DNA from: Mycobacterium sp. GA-1199
GTDB taxonomy: Bacteria > Actinomycetota > Actinomycetes > Mycobacteriales > Mycobacteriaceae
NCBI RefSeq assembly: GCF_001500045.1
Contig: NZ_LQIX01000001.1
Coordinates: 248,001 to 312,000, forward strand
DNA length: 64,000 nucleotides
Reading direction: 5' to 3'
Shown here: positions 1 to 9,135 of the stretch, piece after piece
Numbering within the stretch: the first letter of the stretch is position 1
How the letters are laid out: each line of letters starts with the position of its first letter
Program-made: the position numbers and the translations under genes
Notes under the pieces: model-generated
What the model saw: only the letters and a program-made list of their open reading frames with translations
Database searches by the model: none
What the model was told of the DNA's origin: nothing

Positions 1-324
1 CTGGTACTCGGTGTGGGCTTCGGGATGCCCAACGCCGATGCCCAGCACAAAGCGTCCCGGATAGGCCTTCTCGATGCGGTGGAAGGACTCGCTGACGGGC
101 CCGGCGTCCGCGGTCCAGATGTTGACGATGCCCGTCGCCAGCTTGAGGGTGTTCGTCGCCTCGAGAATCGGTTCCACCCAAGATAATTCGGCCGCCGGCG
201 AACCTCCGGCCCAGATCGCGCCGTAACCGAGGTCTTCGATGGCCCGCAGTTGCTCCGGGCTCAGCCGTTGCCACATGGAGTAGTGGCCGAACGCGCCGTA
301 CCTACCGAGATCGGGTTTCGTCAT
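1..324 (-). CDS. LLM-class F420-dependent oxidoreductase, C-terminus cut by window edge
   Basis: Only the first 108 codons are present; the gene reads off the left edge. The ATG at 324 opens a product starting MTKPDLGRYGAFGHYS, with later segments GYGAIWAGGSPAAE, LKLATGIVNIWTAD and GRFVLGIGVGHPEAHTEYQ. These are typical beta strands and turns of a luciferase-like TIM barrel, in particular the FVLGIGVGHPE turn of the F420-dependent LLM families common in mycobacteria. Such enzymes use reduced F420 (rarely FMN) to oxidise or reduce small organic substrates; the substrate here cannot be read from sequence. In M. tuberculosis an LLM gene (Rv3463) lies close to infA, as this one does, so orthology is plausible but rests on memory. 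Confidence 0.82.
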   Translation of the reverse strand, partial: MTKPDLGRYGAFGHYSMWQRLSPEQLRAIEDLGYGAIWAGGSPAAELSWVEPILEATNTLKLATGIVNIWTADAGPVSESFHRIEKAYPGRFVLGIGVGHPEAHTEYQ

Positions 325-362
325 TTCCGCTCCAACCTCTCGGTGCCCTGGGGATATTCCGG

Positions 363-1856
363 TTATCCGGCTGTGACGGAAAGTTCCGTCGGCCTCGGCG
401 CCTCGGGGGCGGGCGCGACCAACGGCAGGTCGACGATGAACCGGGTGTCGCCGGGAGCGGACTTGACCTGGATGTCGCCGTGGTGTTTCTCGACGATGAT
501 GCGCCGGGCGAGATCCAGACCCAGGCCGGTGCCCTGGCCGAACGGCTTGGTGGTGAAGAAGGGTGTGAAGATGCGGTCGATGTTCTCCGCGGCGATGCCC
601 TGGCCGTCATCGCAGATCTCGACGCGGACCATGTCGTCGTTCTTGCGCGAGGTGCGGATCGTCAACGTGCCCTCGTAGTTCATCGCCTGGATCGCGTTGT
701 CGATGATGTTCGACCAGACCTCGTTCAGATCGCCTGGGTAGCACAACAATTGAGGTAGCGTGGTGTCCTTCTCCCACACCAGTGCCACCGGCTTGTCCTT
801 GCCCACCTTGCCGCCGAAGATGGTCTTGATCGTGCTGTGGATCAGCTCGTGGACGTTGGCGGCCTGATACTCGCTGCGGTCCATCTGAGAGTACTGCTTG
901 GCACCGGCCAGCAGCGCCGAGATCCGCTTGCTGGCGTCGGCGATCTCGTTCATCCGCAGCTCGGCGTCGATCGTGTACTTCAACCAACCCAGCGCGCTCT
1001 GCAGCGTCGCCGAGCAGTCGACGTCGTCGATGGAGGCCTGCACGCGTTCGAGCCAGTCCAGGTCGAGGCCCGCCTCCACGAACGTCGGTGCGTAATCCCA
1101 CGCGCTGGCGATGCCGCGGCTCTCGAGCCAGTCCCCGATCTGCTCTTCGCAGTCGGACAGCTCCAGCGCGGTGAGCTCCTGCGCCTTGGACTTGGCGACC
1201 TGCTCGGCGACCTCGTCCTGAATCCGCACCAACACCCGCAGCGCTTCCGGGGTGAACTGGCCGTCGGCCAACATCGCGAGCTTGTGCCGCATCTTGCCGA
1301 CGCCCTCGCGCAGGTCGGCGACGGCGCGGGCCGCGGCAGCCGCGGGATTGTTGAGCTGATGGGTCAGTCCCGCGGTGATGGTGCCCAGCGCCAGCAGCTT
1401 CTCGCGCTGGCCGAGGATCTGGCTCTGGCGACGGCCGCCGACGCGGTGGCCCTCGAGCAGGTGCACGGCCATCGGGAACTCCGACTGCATGAACTTCGCG
1501 AACGCGTCGGCGTCGAGCACGAAGAACCGGGACGGCCTCGTCACGCGGACCGACGCCTCGTAGAGGTGCTCCTCGCCGGGAACATAAGCCGACCACGCGC
1601 CGCAGTACACCCCGCGCTGGGACGTGCGATTGGTCTCGATGTCGACCCCGCCCGAGCGTTTGGACATCACCAGTTCACCGTCGAGCAGCACGTAGAAGCA
1701 CGTCGCCGGGTCGCCCTCGGTGCACACCGGACCGGGTTCGAACGTGGCGATATGCCCGTTGTCGCACAGAACCTGCAATTGGCGGTCAGAGAGGGCCTCG
1801 AACAGGAACAGCGTCCGCAGTTCGTGGGGCAGGCAGCGGGGTTCTTCGTCGCTCAT
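363..1856 (-). CDS. Sensor histidine kinase with N-terminal cyclic-nucleotide-binding-like domain
   Basis: 497 residues. Residues about 15-140 form a CNB/CRP-like beta roll (FEPGPVCTEGDPATCFYVLLDGEL). The phosphoacceptor helix follows at about 155-175 with GLTHQLNNP (His166), of the His-x-Leu-Asn-Asn-Pro type. The C-terminal HATPase_c domain shows the N box SNIIDNAIQAM, G1 DDGQGI and G2 GTGLGLDLARRI. There is no membrane segment, so this should be a soluble kinase sensing a nucleotide or its partner. Its ATG overlaps the upstream stop by one base (TGATG), so it is translated with the receiver-flavoprotein gene, its likely cognate partner. The domain at 175-290 is unassigned. Whether cAMP binds is inference; the classic phosphate-binding RxA motif is not obvious. 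Confidence 0.88.
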   Translation of the reverse strand: MSDEEPRCLPHELRTLFLFEALSDRQLQVLCDNGHIATFEPGPVCTEGDPATCFYVLLDGELVMSKRSGGVDIETNRTSQRGVYCGAWSAYVPGEEHLYEASVRVTRPSRFFVLDADAFAKFMQSEFPMAVHLLEGHRVGGRRQSQILGQREKLLALGTITAGLTHQLNNPAAAAARAVADLREGVGKMRHKLAMLADGQFTPEALRVLVRIQDEVAEQVAKSKAQELTALELSDCEEQIGDWLESRGIASAWDYAPTFVEAGLDLDWLERVQASIDDVDCSATLQSALGWLKYTIDAELRMNEIADASKRISALLAGAKQYSQMDRSEYQAANVHELIHSTIKTIFGGKVGKDKPVALVWEKDTTLPQLLCYPGDLNEVWSNIIDNAIQAMNYEGTLTIRTSRKNDDMVRVEICDDGQGIAAENIDRIFTPFFTTKPFGQGTGLGLDLARRIIVEKHHGDIQVKSAPGDTRFIVDLPLVAPAPEAPRPTELSVTAG

Positions 1857-3523
1857 CACGCCTCCGCCAGGTATCGGTGCACCAACATCACCGCCATCGA
1901 TCCTTCGCCGACGGCGGCCGCCACCCTCTTGGCGGATTCGGAACGCACATCTCCTGCAACAAACACGCCGGGCACGCTTGTTTCCAGGTGGTGCGGCGGA
2001 CGGTCCAGCGTCCAGCCGGCGACGTCGCGCAGATCGGGCCCGGCGAGGATGAACCCGTGGTCGTCGCGGGCGATGCCCGCCTGTTCCACCCAGTCCGTGC
2101 GTGGTTGGGCCCCGATGAAGATGAACATGCGTCCACAGGTGTGGTCCTCGCGCACACCGGTTCGCAGATCCTGCAGGCAGATTCGTTCGAGGTGGCCGTT
2201 GCCTTCGACCTTGTGCACGGCGGTGTGCGGCAGTTCGCGGATGTTGTCGGTCGCCCTGATCTGCTGGATCAGGTAGTGGGACATCGACTCGTCGAGGGTG
2301 CGGCGGCAGACGATGCTCACCTTCTTCGCGGTTCGTGACAGGAACATCGCGGCCTGTCCCGCGGAGTTCGCGCCGCCGATGACGAAGACCTCCTCGTCCT
2401 CGCATTCGGCGGCCACCGACGAGGTGGCTCCGTAGTAGACGCCGGCGCCGGTGAGATCCGCGCAGCCCTCGGCAGGCAGCTGGCGATACTCCACCCCCAT
2501 CGCCAGGATCACGGCCCGCGTCCCGATCGATCGGCCGTCGGACAGATGGACGGTGCGCGCGTTGCCGTCGATCTCGAGCGCGGTGACCTCGGCCGCCGTG
2601 ATGAGCTCGGCCTCGAACTTCTCGGCTTGTCTGCGGGCCCGGTCGGCGAGTTGAGAGCCCGAGACGCCGTCGGGAAAGCCGAGGTAGTTCTCGATCCGCG
2701 AGCTCTGCCCGGCCTGCCCACCCGTGGCCGTGCGCTCGATGAGCACCGTCTTGAGGCCCTCGGAGGCGCCGTAGACCGCCGCGGCCAGACCCGCGGGGCC
2801 GCCGCCGATGACGACCAGATCGTAGAAGTCCTCCGAGGGTGTGATCGACAGACCGAGCGTCGCGCCGAGTTCGGCGTCGTCCGGCGCGACGAGCGTCTCG
2901 CCCTGTTCGGTGACCACCACCGGAAGCATCAGCCCGTCGAGACCCGCGGCGTCCAGCAGCTGCCTGCCCTTGGGTTCGTCGGCGCGGAACCAGGTGTAGT
3001 AGAGCCGGTTGCGCGCGAGGAACTCGCGAACCTCCGAGGATCGCGCGTTCCACGGGTGCCCGATGATCTTGGTGTGCGGGATCGCACGGTCGCCGGTCTC
3101 GCGCCAGGCCTCGATCAGCGCGTCGATCACCGGATAGAGCTTCTCCTGCGGCGGGTCCCACGGTTTGAGCAGGTAATGATCGAGGTCGACGACGTTGATC
3201 GCGTCGATCGCGGCGTGCGTGTCGGCATACGCGGTCAGCAGCACGCGGCGGGCCATCGGGAAGATGTCCATCGCCTCTTCGAGGAACTCGATCCCGCTCA
3301 TCTGCGGCATCCGGTAGTCGGCGACGAACACTGCGACGGTCTCGCCGCGCAGTTTGAGTTCGTTGAGCGTCTCGAGCGCATCGGGGCCGTTCTCGGCGCG
3401 CACGATGCGAAACCCCTCGCCGTAGTGGCGGCGCAGATCGCGGGCGACCGCGCGCGACACCGCCGGATCGTCATCGACGCTCAATATGACGGGTTTACGG
3501 GACTGGGGCGAGGGGCCGGTCAT
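1856..3523 (-). CDS. Response regulator receiver fused to thioredoxin-reductase-like flavoprotein (no CxxC)
   Basis: 555 residues from the ATG at 3523; an in-frame ATG at 3544 would add seven residues. Residues 10-130 are a CheY-like receiver: acidic SVDDDP (17-19), phosphoacceptor Asp69 in VADYRMP, Thr97 and Lys120 in LLKPWD. Residues about 150-215 resemble a glutaredoxin-like fold without cysteines. From about 235 there is a pyridine nucleotide-disulphide reductase module with FAD motif IGGGPAGLAAA and NAD(P)H motif VIGGANSAGQ (381-390). Where thioredoxin reductases carry the redox CxxC, this protein reads YYGATSSVAAEC, so it cannot perform classical thioredoxin reduction. It may act as a redox or NADPH-responsive output module controlled by the neighbouring kinase. 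Family assignment is firm; the role is inference. Confidence 0.86.
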   Translation of the reverse strand: MTGPSPQSRKPVILSVDDDPAVSRAVARDLRRHYGEGFRIVRAENGPDALETLNELKLRGETVAVFVADYRMPQMSGIEFLEEAMDIFPMARRVLLTAYADTHAAIDAINVVDLDHYLLKPWDPPQEKLYPVIDALIEAWRETGDRAIPHTKIIGHPWNARSSEVREFLARNRLYYTWFRADEPKGRQLLDAAGLDGLMLPVVVTEQGETLVAPDDAELGATLGLSITPSEDFYDLVVIGGGPAGLAAAVYGASEGLKTVLIERTATGGQAGQSSRIENYLGFPDGVSGSQLADRARRQAEKFEAELITAAEVTALEIDGNARTVHLSDGRSIGTRAVILAMGVEYRQLPAEGCADLTGAGVYYGATSSVAAECEDEEVFVIGGANSAGQAAMFLSRTAKKVSIVCRRTLDESMSHYLIQQIRATDNIRELPHTAVHKVEGNGHLERICLQDLRTGVREDHTCGRMFIFIGAQPRTDWVEQAGIARDDHGFILAGPDLRDVAGWTLDRPPHHLETSVPGVFVAGDVRSESAKRVAAAVGEGSMAVMLVHRYLAEA

Positions 3524-4211
3524 CGCGTACAAGTATGCGCCCATCGTCCAGCCGATATCCGGGTGACGGCCGCGACCGCCGGCGGGTCCGCTGGGTCCGC
3601 TGTGTTATGCCCCGCATCATTTTCTGCTCCATCACGAAATGCGGTATGTCGAACCAGGAATGGCCCACCGCGCCGCCACTGCCGCGCACCACCAGCCGGG
3701 TCCGCCCCAGTTCTCTTCGGAGCACGAAAGACCAGCAGCCCGAGGCTTTTTCGCCCCGCTGGAGCCGCTCGAAGTCAGCCGGCGACACCAGCACGAGATG
3801 TGATCGGGGTTTCACCGCCGCCACGATCTGCCGGGCCCCGGGACCGTATCGGCGGGCCAGCCAAATCGTGTCACCGACCTGCAGCTCCTGCCACTCGGGA
3901 TGGATGACCTCGGCATTGCGTATGTCGGCCCCTACCGCACGTTCCAACACCGAGTAGCTGTAGAAGCCGCCGCGGTTCTCGCCGATCTGAGCCAGCCAGG
4001 GCCACACGTCGTCGCGTGTCGCGTCGATGGACACCGCCCGCGTCGTGCGGGGCGTGTCCGGATCGACCAGATCGTCACCCGGCAGTGTTGCGGTGACCTC
4101 TTCCTCACGGGCGCCCCAGGTGTATATCCACGGCTGTACGTGGGCTTTGTAGAGGGCGGCGATGCCGACCGCTGCCATGACGTCTGCCAGGATTGGTCTT
4201 TGCTTACCCAT
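3495..4211 (-). CDS. SRPBCC (START-like) family protein
   Basis: 238 residues. The ATG at 4211 follows an AGGAG ribosome site six bases upstream. The core (about 55-195) has the SRPBCC hydrophobic-cavity signature: TRDDVWPWLAQIGENRGGFYSYSVLE, then VGDTIWLA and LVVRGSGG. These proteins usually bind small hydrophobic ligands; none can be named here. The last 40 residues are arginine/serine/proline rich and contain a nine-base tandem duplication (QRTQRT). The frame runs 29 bases past the start of the downstream flavoprotein gene. That tail is unlike a normal SRPBCC C-terminus, so a frameshift near 3600 is possible. Probably the first gene of the SRPBCC/receiver-flavoprotein/kinase operon. Confidence 0.8.
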   Translation of the reverse strand: MGKQRPILADVMAAVGIAALYKAHVQPWIYTWGAREEEVTATLPGDDLVDPDTPRTTRAVSIDATRDDVWPWLAQIGENRGGFYSYSVLERAVGADIRNAEVIHPEWQELQVGDTIWLARRYGPGARQIVAAVKPRSHLVLVSPADFERLQRGEKASGCWSFVLRRELGRTRLVVRGSGGAVGHSWFDIPHFVMEQKMMRGITQRTQRTRRRSRPSPGYRLDDGRILVRDDRPLAPVP

Positions 4212-4284
4212 CGTTTTCTCCTAGCAGGTGGTGTGCGCGGCGGGATTGCCACTTCTCATCGGACCACCGGCCGCAGGCGATGAC

Positions 4285-4304
4285 TAGGGACCGAAGTCAC
4301 CTCG
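4285..4304. promoter_or_regulatory. Weak DosR-box-like inverted repeat in divergent promoter region
   Basis: The 259-base gap between the SRPBCC gene (minus) and the hydrolase (plus) contains GGGACCGAAGTCAC. Compared with the DosR consensus core GGGAC-TWW-AGTCCC it keeps GGGAC and AGTC at correct spacing but misses three positions. The rest of the gap shows no clear gene. This is a candidate only. Confidence 0.22.
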
Positions 4305-4470
4305 AGCAGCAAAACGACTTAGGCCATGTATCGGGGCCGCCACATTCGGCCGTGCAGAGTGGTGGGCGCCACTCTGCGCCGGTCAATCGGTGCCGAAACC
4401 GGCTGCGCACCAGCACGATCGCACGACCTGGAGCGTCTGTGTCGCGGGATCCTACGGGTACAGGTGACCA

Positions 4471-5787
4471 ATGGCTCTACTGGCACGACAGCGCGTGGCT
4501 ACTGTCGGAGGTGTGGGAACAGACGACATCGGTATCGGCGCCGAGGCCGGCGCACCGACTCCGCACCGCTCCACCGTGCCGCGGATACAGGCGCCCCTGC
4601 GCAATGTGGTGCAACCGCTGACGAAAACCGGCGGCTACTACGCGCGCTCGTGGCGTGACTACCTCCACGACGGCCGTGATCAGACGCCCACCGTGCGGCC
4701 GACGGTCGCGTTGGCCGCCGAGGCGTTCCGCGACGAGGTGGTGCTGCTCGGGTTGCGAGCGCGGCGTCCGCTCAGCGATCCGAGGGCGTTCGACCGGATC
4801 CACGGTGAAGTGGTGGCTGCGCTGGACTTCTACGGACAACGTGGCAGCCTCGACGATCCGGCGGTGTTCTTCGCCGCGCCGGGGCCCCCGAGCGATCTGG
4901 ACATCTCGCCGGTGCGTCGCCGCAACCGCTCCTATCACCGGTTGCGCTGGACCAGCGGGTACCGGCCGGACCCGGATGAACCCGGTGCCGACCGCTGGCT
5001 GGGCTATGACGCCGTCTCCCGCGGCTACGGTCTGCTGCTGCGCCACCCCGAGCCGCGGCCGTGGCTGGTATGTGTCCACGGCACCGAGATGGGGCGCGCG
5101 GCGATCGACCTGGCGATCTTCCGGGCCTGGTACCTGCACGACGAGTTGGGTCTCAACGTCGTGATGCCGGTGCTGCCGATGCACGGCCCGCGGGCCAAGG
5201 GGCTGCCCAAGGGTGCGGTGTTCCCCGGTGAGGACGTCCTCGACGACATTCACGCCACCGCGCAGGCGGTGTGGGACGTCCGCAGCTTGCTGTCGTGGAT
5301 CCGCCGGCAGCAGCCGGGAGCGCCGATCGGCGTGTACGGCCTGTCGTTGGGCGGCTTCATCGCGGCCTTGGTGGCGAGCCTCGACGACGCCCTGGAATGC
5401 GCGGTGCTGGGCGTTCCGGTGGCAGATCTGGTCGGCCTCTTGGCGCGGCACTCCGGCATGGGCAGCGACGACCCGCGGATGGAGACGATCAGGCTGGCCG
5501 CCCCGCTCGGCCGGATGATCTCGCCGCTGGCATTGCCGCCACAGGTCCCGATGGGCGGCCGCTTCATCTACGCGGGCATCGCCGACCAGGTGGTTCACCC
5601 GCGCGAGCAGATCGACCGGCTGTGGGACCACTGGGGACAACCCGACATCCAGTGGTACCGCGGTGGCCACACCGGCTTCTTCCGCTCCCGGCCGGTGCAC
5701 CGGTTCGTCACGGCCGCGCTGGTGCAATCGGGTCTCGTCCGCGGTATCGACGCAGGACGGGACCAGCCCGAGACGGCGACGGGGTGA
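4471..5787 (+). CDS. Alpha/beta-hydrolase fold protein
   Basis: 438 residues from the ATG at 4471; a GTG in frame at 4513 is an alternative, and neither has a convincing ribosome site. After an N-terminal region of about 200 residues the hydrolase core begins at RPWLVCVHGTEMGR (oxyanion-hole strand). The nucleophile elbow is GLSLGG with Ser near residue 292, the acid candidate is IYAGIADQVVHP near 370, and the catalytic His is RGGHTGF near 398. All three parts of a Ser-Asp-His triad are therefore present. The protein is cytosolic, with no signal peptide. The long N-terminal extension resembles uncharacterised mycobacterial hydrolases; the substrate is unknown. It stands alone between the signalling operon and infA. 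Confidence 0.8.
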   Translation: MALLARQRVATVGGVGTDDIGIGAEAGAPTPHRSTVPRIQAPLRNVVQPLTKTGGYYARSWRDYLHDGRDQTPTVRPTVALAAEAFRDEVVLLGLRARRPLSDPRAFDRIHGEVVAALDFYGQRGSLDDPAVFFAAPGPPSDLDISPVRRRNRSYHRLRWTSGYRPDPDEPGADRWLGYDAVSRGYGLLLRHPEPRPWLVCVHGTEMGRAAIDLAIFRAWYLHDELGLNVVMPVLPMHGPRAKGLPKGAVFPGEDVLDDIHATAQAVWDVRSLLSWIRRQQPGAPIGVYGLSLGGFIAALVASLDDALECAVLGVPVADLVGLLARHSGMGSDDPRMETIRLAAPLGRMISPLALPPQVPMGGRFIYAGIADQVVHPREQIDRLWDHWGQPDIQWYRGGHTGFFRSRPVHRFVTAALVQSGLVRGIDAGRDQPETATG

Positions 5788-5810
5788 CGGGAGGCCGTTC
5801 CGTCGCGATT

Positions 5811-5838
5811 TTGGGCCCGGCCCGTGGGCGAGTACCAT
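5811..5838 (+). promoter_or_regulatory. Candidate promoter of the infA-rpmJ-rpsM operon
   Basis: TTGGGC (5811-5816) and TACCAT (5833-5838) are spaced 16 bases apart, in the gap after the hydrolase stop. A transcript from here would carry an infA leader of roughly 160 bases; nothing else coding is visible between 5788 and 6005. Confidence 0.4.
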
Positions 5839-6005
5839 AGATCAACGGTGCGACGATCGCGCCGACTCTTTGCGTGCCCTGTTCAGGAATTTCTGGCTAC
5901 TGGCTCACGTTCTGTGGTCGGAAGCGTTTGCCGCGCCGCAGCAGTATCCGCCGCCCGCGGCGGGAAGGCGCCAACGATCAGGACACGGAGGATCTCCGAA
6001 AGACA

Positions 6006-6227
6006 ATGGCCAAGAAAGACGGTGCCATAGAGGTCGAGGGTCGCGTGGTCGAACCCCTGCCCAATGCGATGTTCCGCATTGAGCTGGAGAACGGACACAA
6101 GGTCCTTGCCCACATCAGCGGCAAGATGCGGCAGCACTACATCCGCATCCTGCCCGAGGACCGCGTCGTGGTGGAGCTGTCTCCCTACGACCTGTCCCGG
6201 GGCCGCATCGTTTACCGGTACAAGTAA
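6006..6227 (+). CDS. infA: Translation initiation factor IF-1
   Basis: 73 residues, the usual bacterial length. [20 protein letters not shown] leads into the S1/OB-fold core with [20 protein letters not shown] and ends in [11 protein letters not shown]-1 occupies the ribosomal A site on the 30S subunit and helps IF-2 and IF-3 select the initiator tRNA and start codon. The ATG at 6006 was chosen because the sequence is full length and matches the family from MAKKDG; the in-frame ATG further upstream adds unrelated residues. First gene of the infA-rpmJ-rpsM-rpsK-rpsD-rpoA-rplQ run. Confidence 0.98.
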
Positions 6228-6263
6228 AAACAGACACTTCAGAAGAACAGGATCGAACGAGCC

Positions 6264-6377
6264 GTGAAGGTGAACCCGAGCGTCAAGCCCATTTGCGATA
6301 AGTGCAGGGTGATCCGCCGGCATGGGCGGGTCATGGTGATCTGCTCTGATCCACGCCACAAGCAGCGGCAGGGTTAG
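6264..6377 (+). CDS. rpmJ: Large-subunit ribosomal protein bL36 (zinc-binding form)
   Basis: 37 residues from a GTG at 6264. The sequence [19 protein letters not shown] is diagnostic. The zinc ligands are Cys11, Cys14, Cys27 and His33 ([11 protein letters not shown]), so this is the zinc-requiring (C+) form. Mycobacteria often also encode a zinc-free paralogue elsewhere that replaces it under zinc starvation; no such paralogue is in this window. It lies 36 bases after infA. Confidence 0.97.
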
Positions 6378-6418
6378 AACCCCGCAACACAACTGAATGA
6401 CGAACTCCCAGTACCACT

Positions 6419-6461
6419 GAGCGGATGCGCCGCTCACCAACGTCCGGCACGGAGGCCGGAC
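6419..6461 (+). promoter_or_regulatory. Two adjacent hairpins upstream of rpsM, possible r-protein leader
   Basis: In the 142-base rpmJ-rpsM gap, GAGCGG/CCGCTC (6419-6424 with 6430-6435) and GTCCGG/CCGGAC (6442-6447 with 6456-6461) form two perfect six-base stems. In E. coli the alpha operon leader before rpsM binds S4 (encoded downstream here too), so an analogous autoregulatory element is conceivable. The stems are short and no consensus was matched. Confidence 0.3.
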
Positions 6462-6519
6462 CCCATTTGAGGGAACGGACTGGGACAAGACCTCCGCATA
6501 GAAGAAGGAACACTGCCTG

Positions 6520-6894
6520 ATGGCACGTCTCGTGGGCGTCGACCTCCCGCGCGATAAGCGCATGGAGATCGCCCTTACCTATATCTACGGCGTCGGCCGT
6601 ACCCGCTCCCAGGAGATCCTGGACGCCACCGGCATCAGCCGGGATCTGCGCACGAAGGACCTGACCGATGATCAGGTCACCCAGCTGCGCGACTACATCG
6701 AAGCCAACCTCAAGGTGGAAGGCGATCTGCGCCGCGAGGTGCAGGCCGACATCCGCCGCAAAATCGAGATCGGCTGCTACCAGGGTCTGCGGCACCGCCG
6801 TGGGCTTCCGGTGCGCGGCCAGCGGACCAAGACCAACGCGCGCACCCGCAAGGGCCCCAAGCGCACCATCGCCGGCAAGAAGAAGGCCAGGTAA
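6520..6894 (+). CDS. rpsM: Small-subunit ribosomal protein uS13
   Basis: 124 residues. [37 protein letters not shown] and the C-terminal [20 protein letters not shown] are family signatures. uS13 sits in the 30S head, contacts the P-site tRNA with its basic tail and forms bridges to the 50S subunit. Full length, ends AGKKKAR. It is preceded by an AGAAGAAGG-type ribosome site and followed six bases later by rpsK, the classic alpha-operon order. Confidence 0.98.
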   Translation: MARLVGVDLPRDKRMEIALTYIYGVGRTRSQEILDATGISRDLRTKDLTDDQVTQLRDYIEANLKVEGDLRREVQADIRRKIEIGCYQGLRHRRGLPVRGQRTKTNARTRKGPKRTIAGKKKAR

Positions 6895-6900
6895 TCGACG

Positions 6901-7317
6901 ATGCCACCCGCCAAAAAGACCGCGGCCGGCCCCAAGAAGGGGCAGAAGACCCGTCGCCGGGAAAAGAAGAACGTCCCGCACGGCGCCGCGCACATCAAGA
7001 GCACGTTCAACAACACGATCGTGACGATCACCGACCCGCAGGGCAACGTCATCGCCTGGGCGTCGTCGGGGCACGTGGGCTTCAAGGGCTCGCGTAAGTC
7101 CACACCGTTCGCCGCGCAGCTGGCCGCCGAGAACGCCGCCCGCAAGGCGCAGGAACACGGCGTGAAGAAGGTCGACGTGTTCGTCAAGGGCCCGGGCTCG
7201 GGCCGCGAGACCGCGATCCGGTCGCTGCAGGCCGCCGGCCTCGAGGTCGGCGCGATCGCCGATGTCACGCCACAGCCGCACAACGGCTGCCGCCCGCCGA
7301 AGCGGCGCCGGGTCTAG
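6901..7317 (+). CDS. rpsK: Small-subunit ribosomal protein uS11
   Basis: 138 residues. A lysine-rich N-terminus ([20 protein letters not shown]) precedes the core [20 protein letters not shown] and [18 protein letters not shown], ending [18 protein letters not shown]. uS11 lies on the 30S platform and helps shape the mRNA exit region. It starts six bases after the rpsM stop and ends 21 bases before rpsD. Confidence 0.98.
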   Translation: MPPAKKTAAGPKKGQKTRRREKKNVPHGAAHIKSTFNNTIVTITDPQGNVIAWASSGHVGFKGSRKSTPFAAQLAAENAARKAQEHGVKKVDVFVKGPGSGRETAIRSLQAAGLEVGAIADVTPQPHNGCRPPKRRRV

Positions 7318-7338
7318 TAGGACGAGGAGAAACAGACT

Positions 7339-7944
7339 ATGGCTCGTTACACCGGACCCGCGACCCGCAAGTCACGCCGCCTCGGCGTGGACCTGGTCGG
7401 CGGCGATCAGTCGTTCGAGAAGCGCCCCTACCCGCCCGGCCAGCACGGCCGCGCGCGGATCAAGGAAAGCGAATACCGCCTGCAGCTGCAGGAGAAGCAG
7501 AAGGCCCGCTTCTCCTACGGCGTGATGGAAAAGCAGTTCCGTCGCTACTACGAGGAGGCCAACCGGCTGCCCGGCAAGACCGGTGACAACCTGCTGCGCA
7601 TCCTGGAGAGCCGGCTGGACAACGTCATCTACCGCGCAGGCCTGGCCCGCACCCGCCGGATGGCGCGGCAGCTGGTCAGCCACGGCCACTTCCTGGTCAA
7701 CGGTGTCAAGGTCGACATCCCGAGCTACCGGGTGTCGCAGTACGACATCATCGACGTGAAGGAAAAGTCGCTGAACACCGATCCGTTCGTGATCGCCCGG
7801 GAGACCGCGGGCGAGCGGCCGATCCCGTCGTGGCTTCAGGTCGTCGGTGAGCGGCAACGCATCCTGGTGCATCAGCTGCCGGAGCGTGCGCAGATCGACG
7901 TCCCGCTCACCGAGCAGCTGATCGTCGAGCTGTACTCGAAGTAA
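7339..7944 (+). CDS. rpsD: Small-subunit ribosomal protein uS4 (zinc-free form)
   Basis: 201 residues. MARYTGPATRKSRRLGVDLVG, the S4 RNA-binding domain ILESRLDNVIYRAGLA..RRMARQLVSHGHFLVNG and the ending LIVELYSK are typical. uS4 is a primary assembly protein that nucleates the 30S body. The N-terminal zinc knuckle found in some bacteria is absent (no cysteines), which makes this the C-minus form. In E. coli uS4 represses its own operon; see the hairpins upstream of rpsM. A GAGGAG site precedes the ATG. Confidence 0.98.
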   Translation: MARYTGPATRKSRRLGVDLVGGDQSFEKRPYPPGQHGRARIKESEYRLQLQEKQKARFSYGVMEKQFRRYYEEANRLPGKTGDNLLRILESRLDNVIYRAGLARTRRMARQLVSHGHFLVNGVKVDIPSYRVSQYDIIDVKEKSLNTDPFVIARETAGERPIPSWLQVVGERQRILVHQLPERAQIDVPLTEQLIVELYSK

Positions 7945-9072
<1,128 letters not shown>

Positions 9073-9135
9073 AGAAGCCAGTCCGTCCCGGCCCTACCTG
9101 ATACGGGGGTCGGCCCCACATAGGAGATAGTCGCA

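Noticed and set aside
1857..3161. N-terminal extension of the kinase frame to 932 residues
   Set aside because: The upstream part is an out-of-phase reading of the receiver-flavoprotein gene. The TGATG joint at 1854-1858 gives a natural kinase start.
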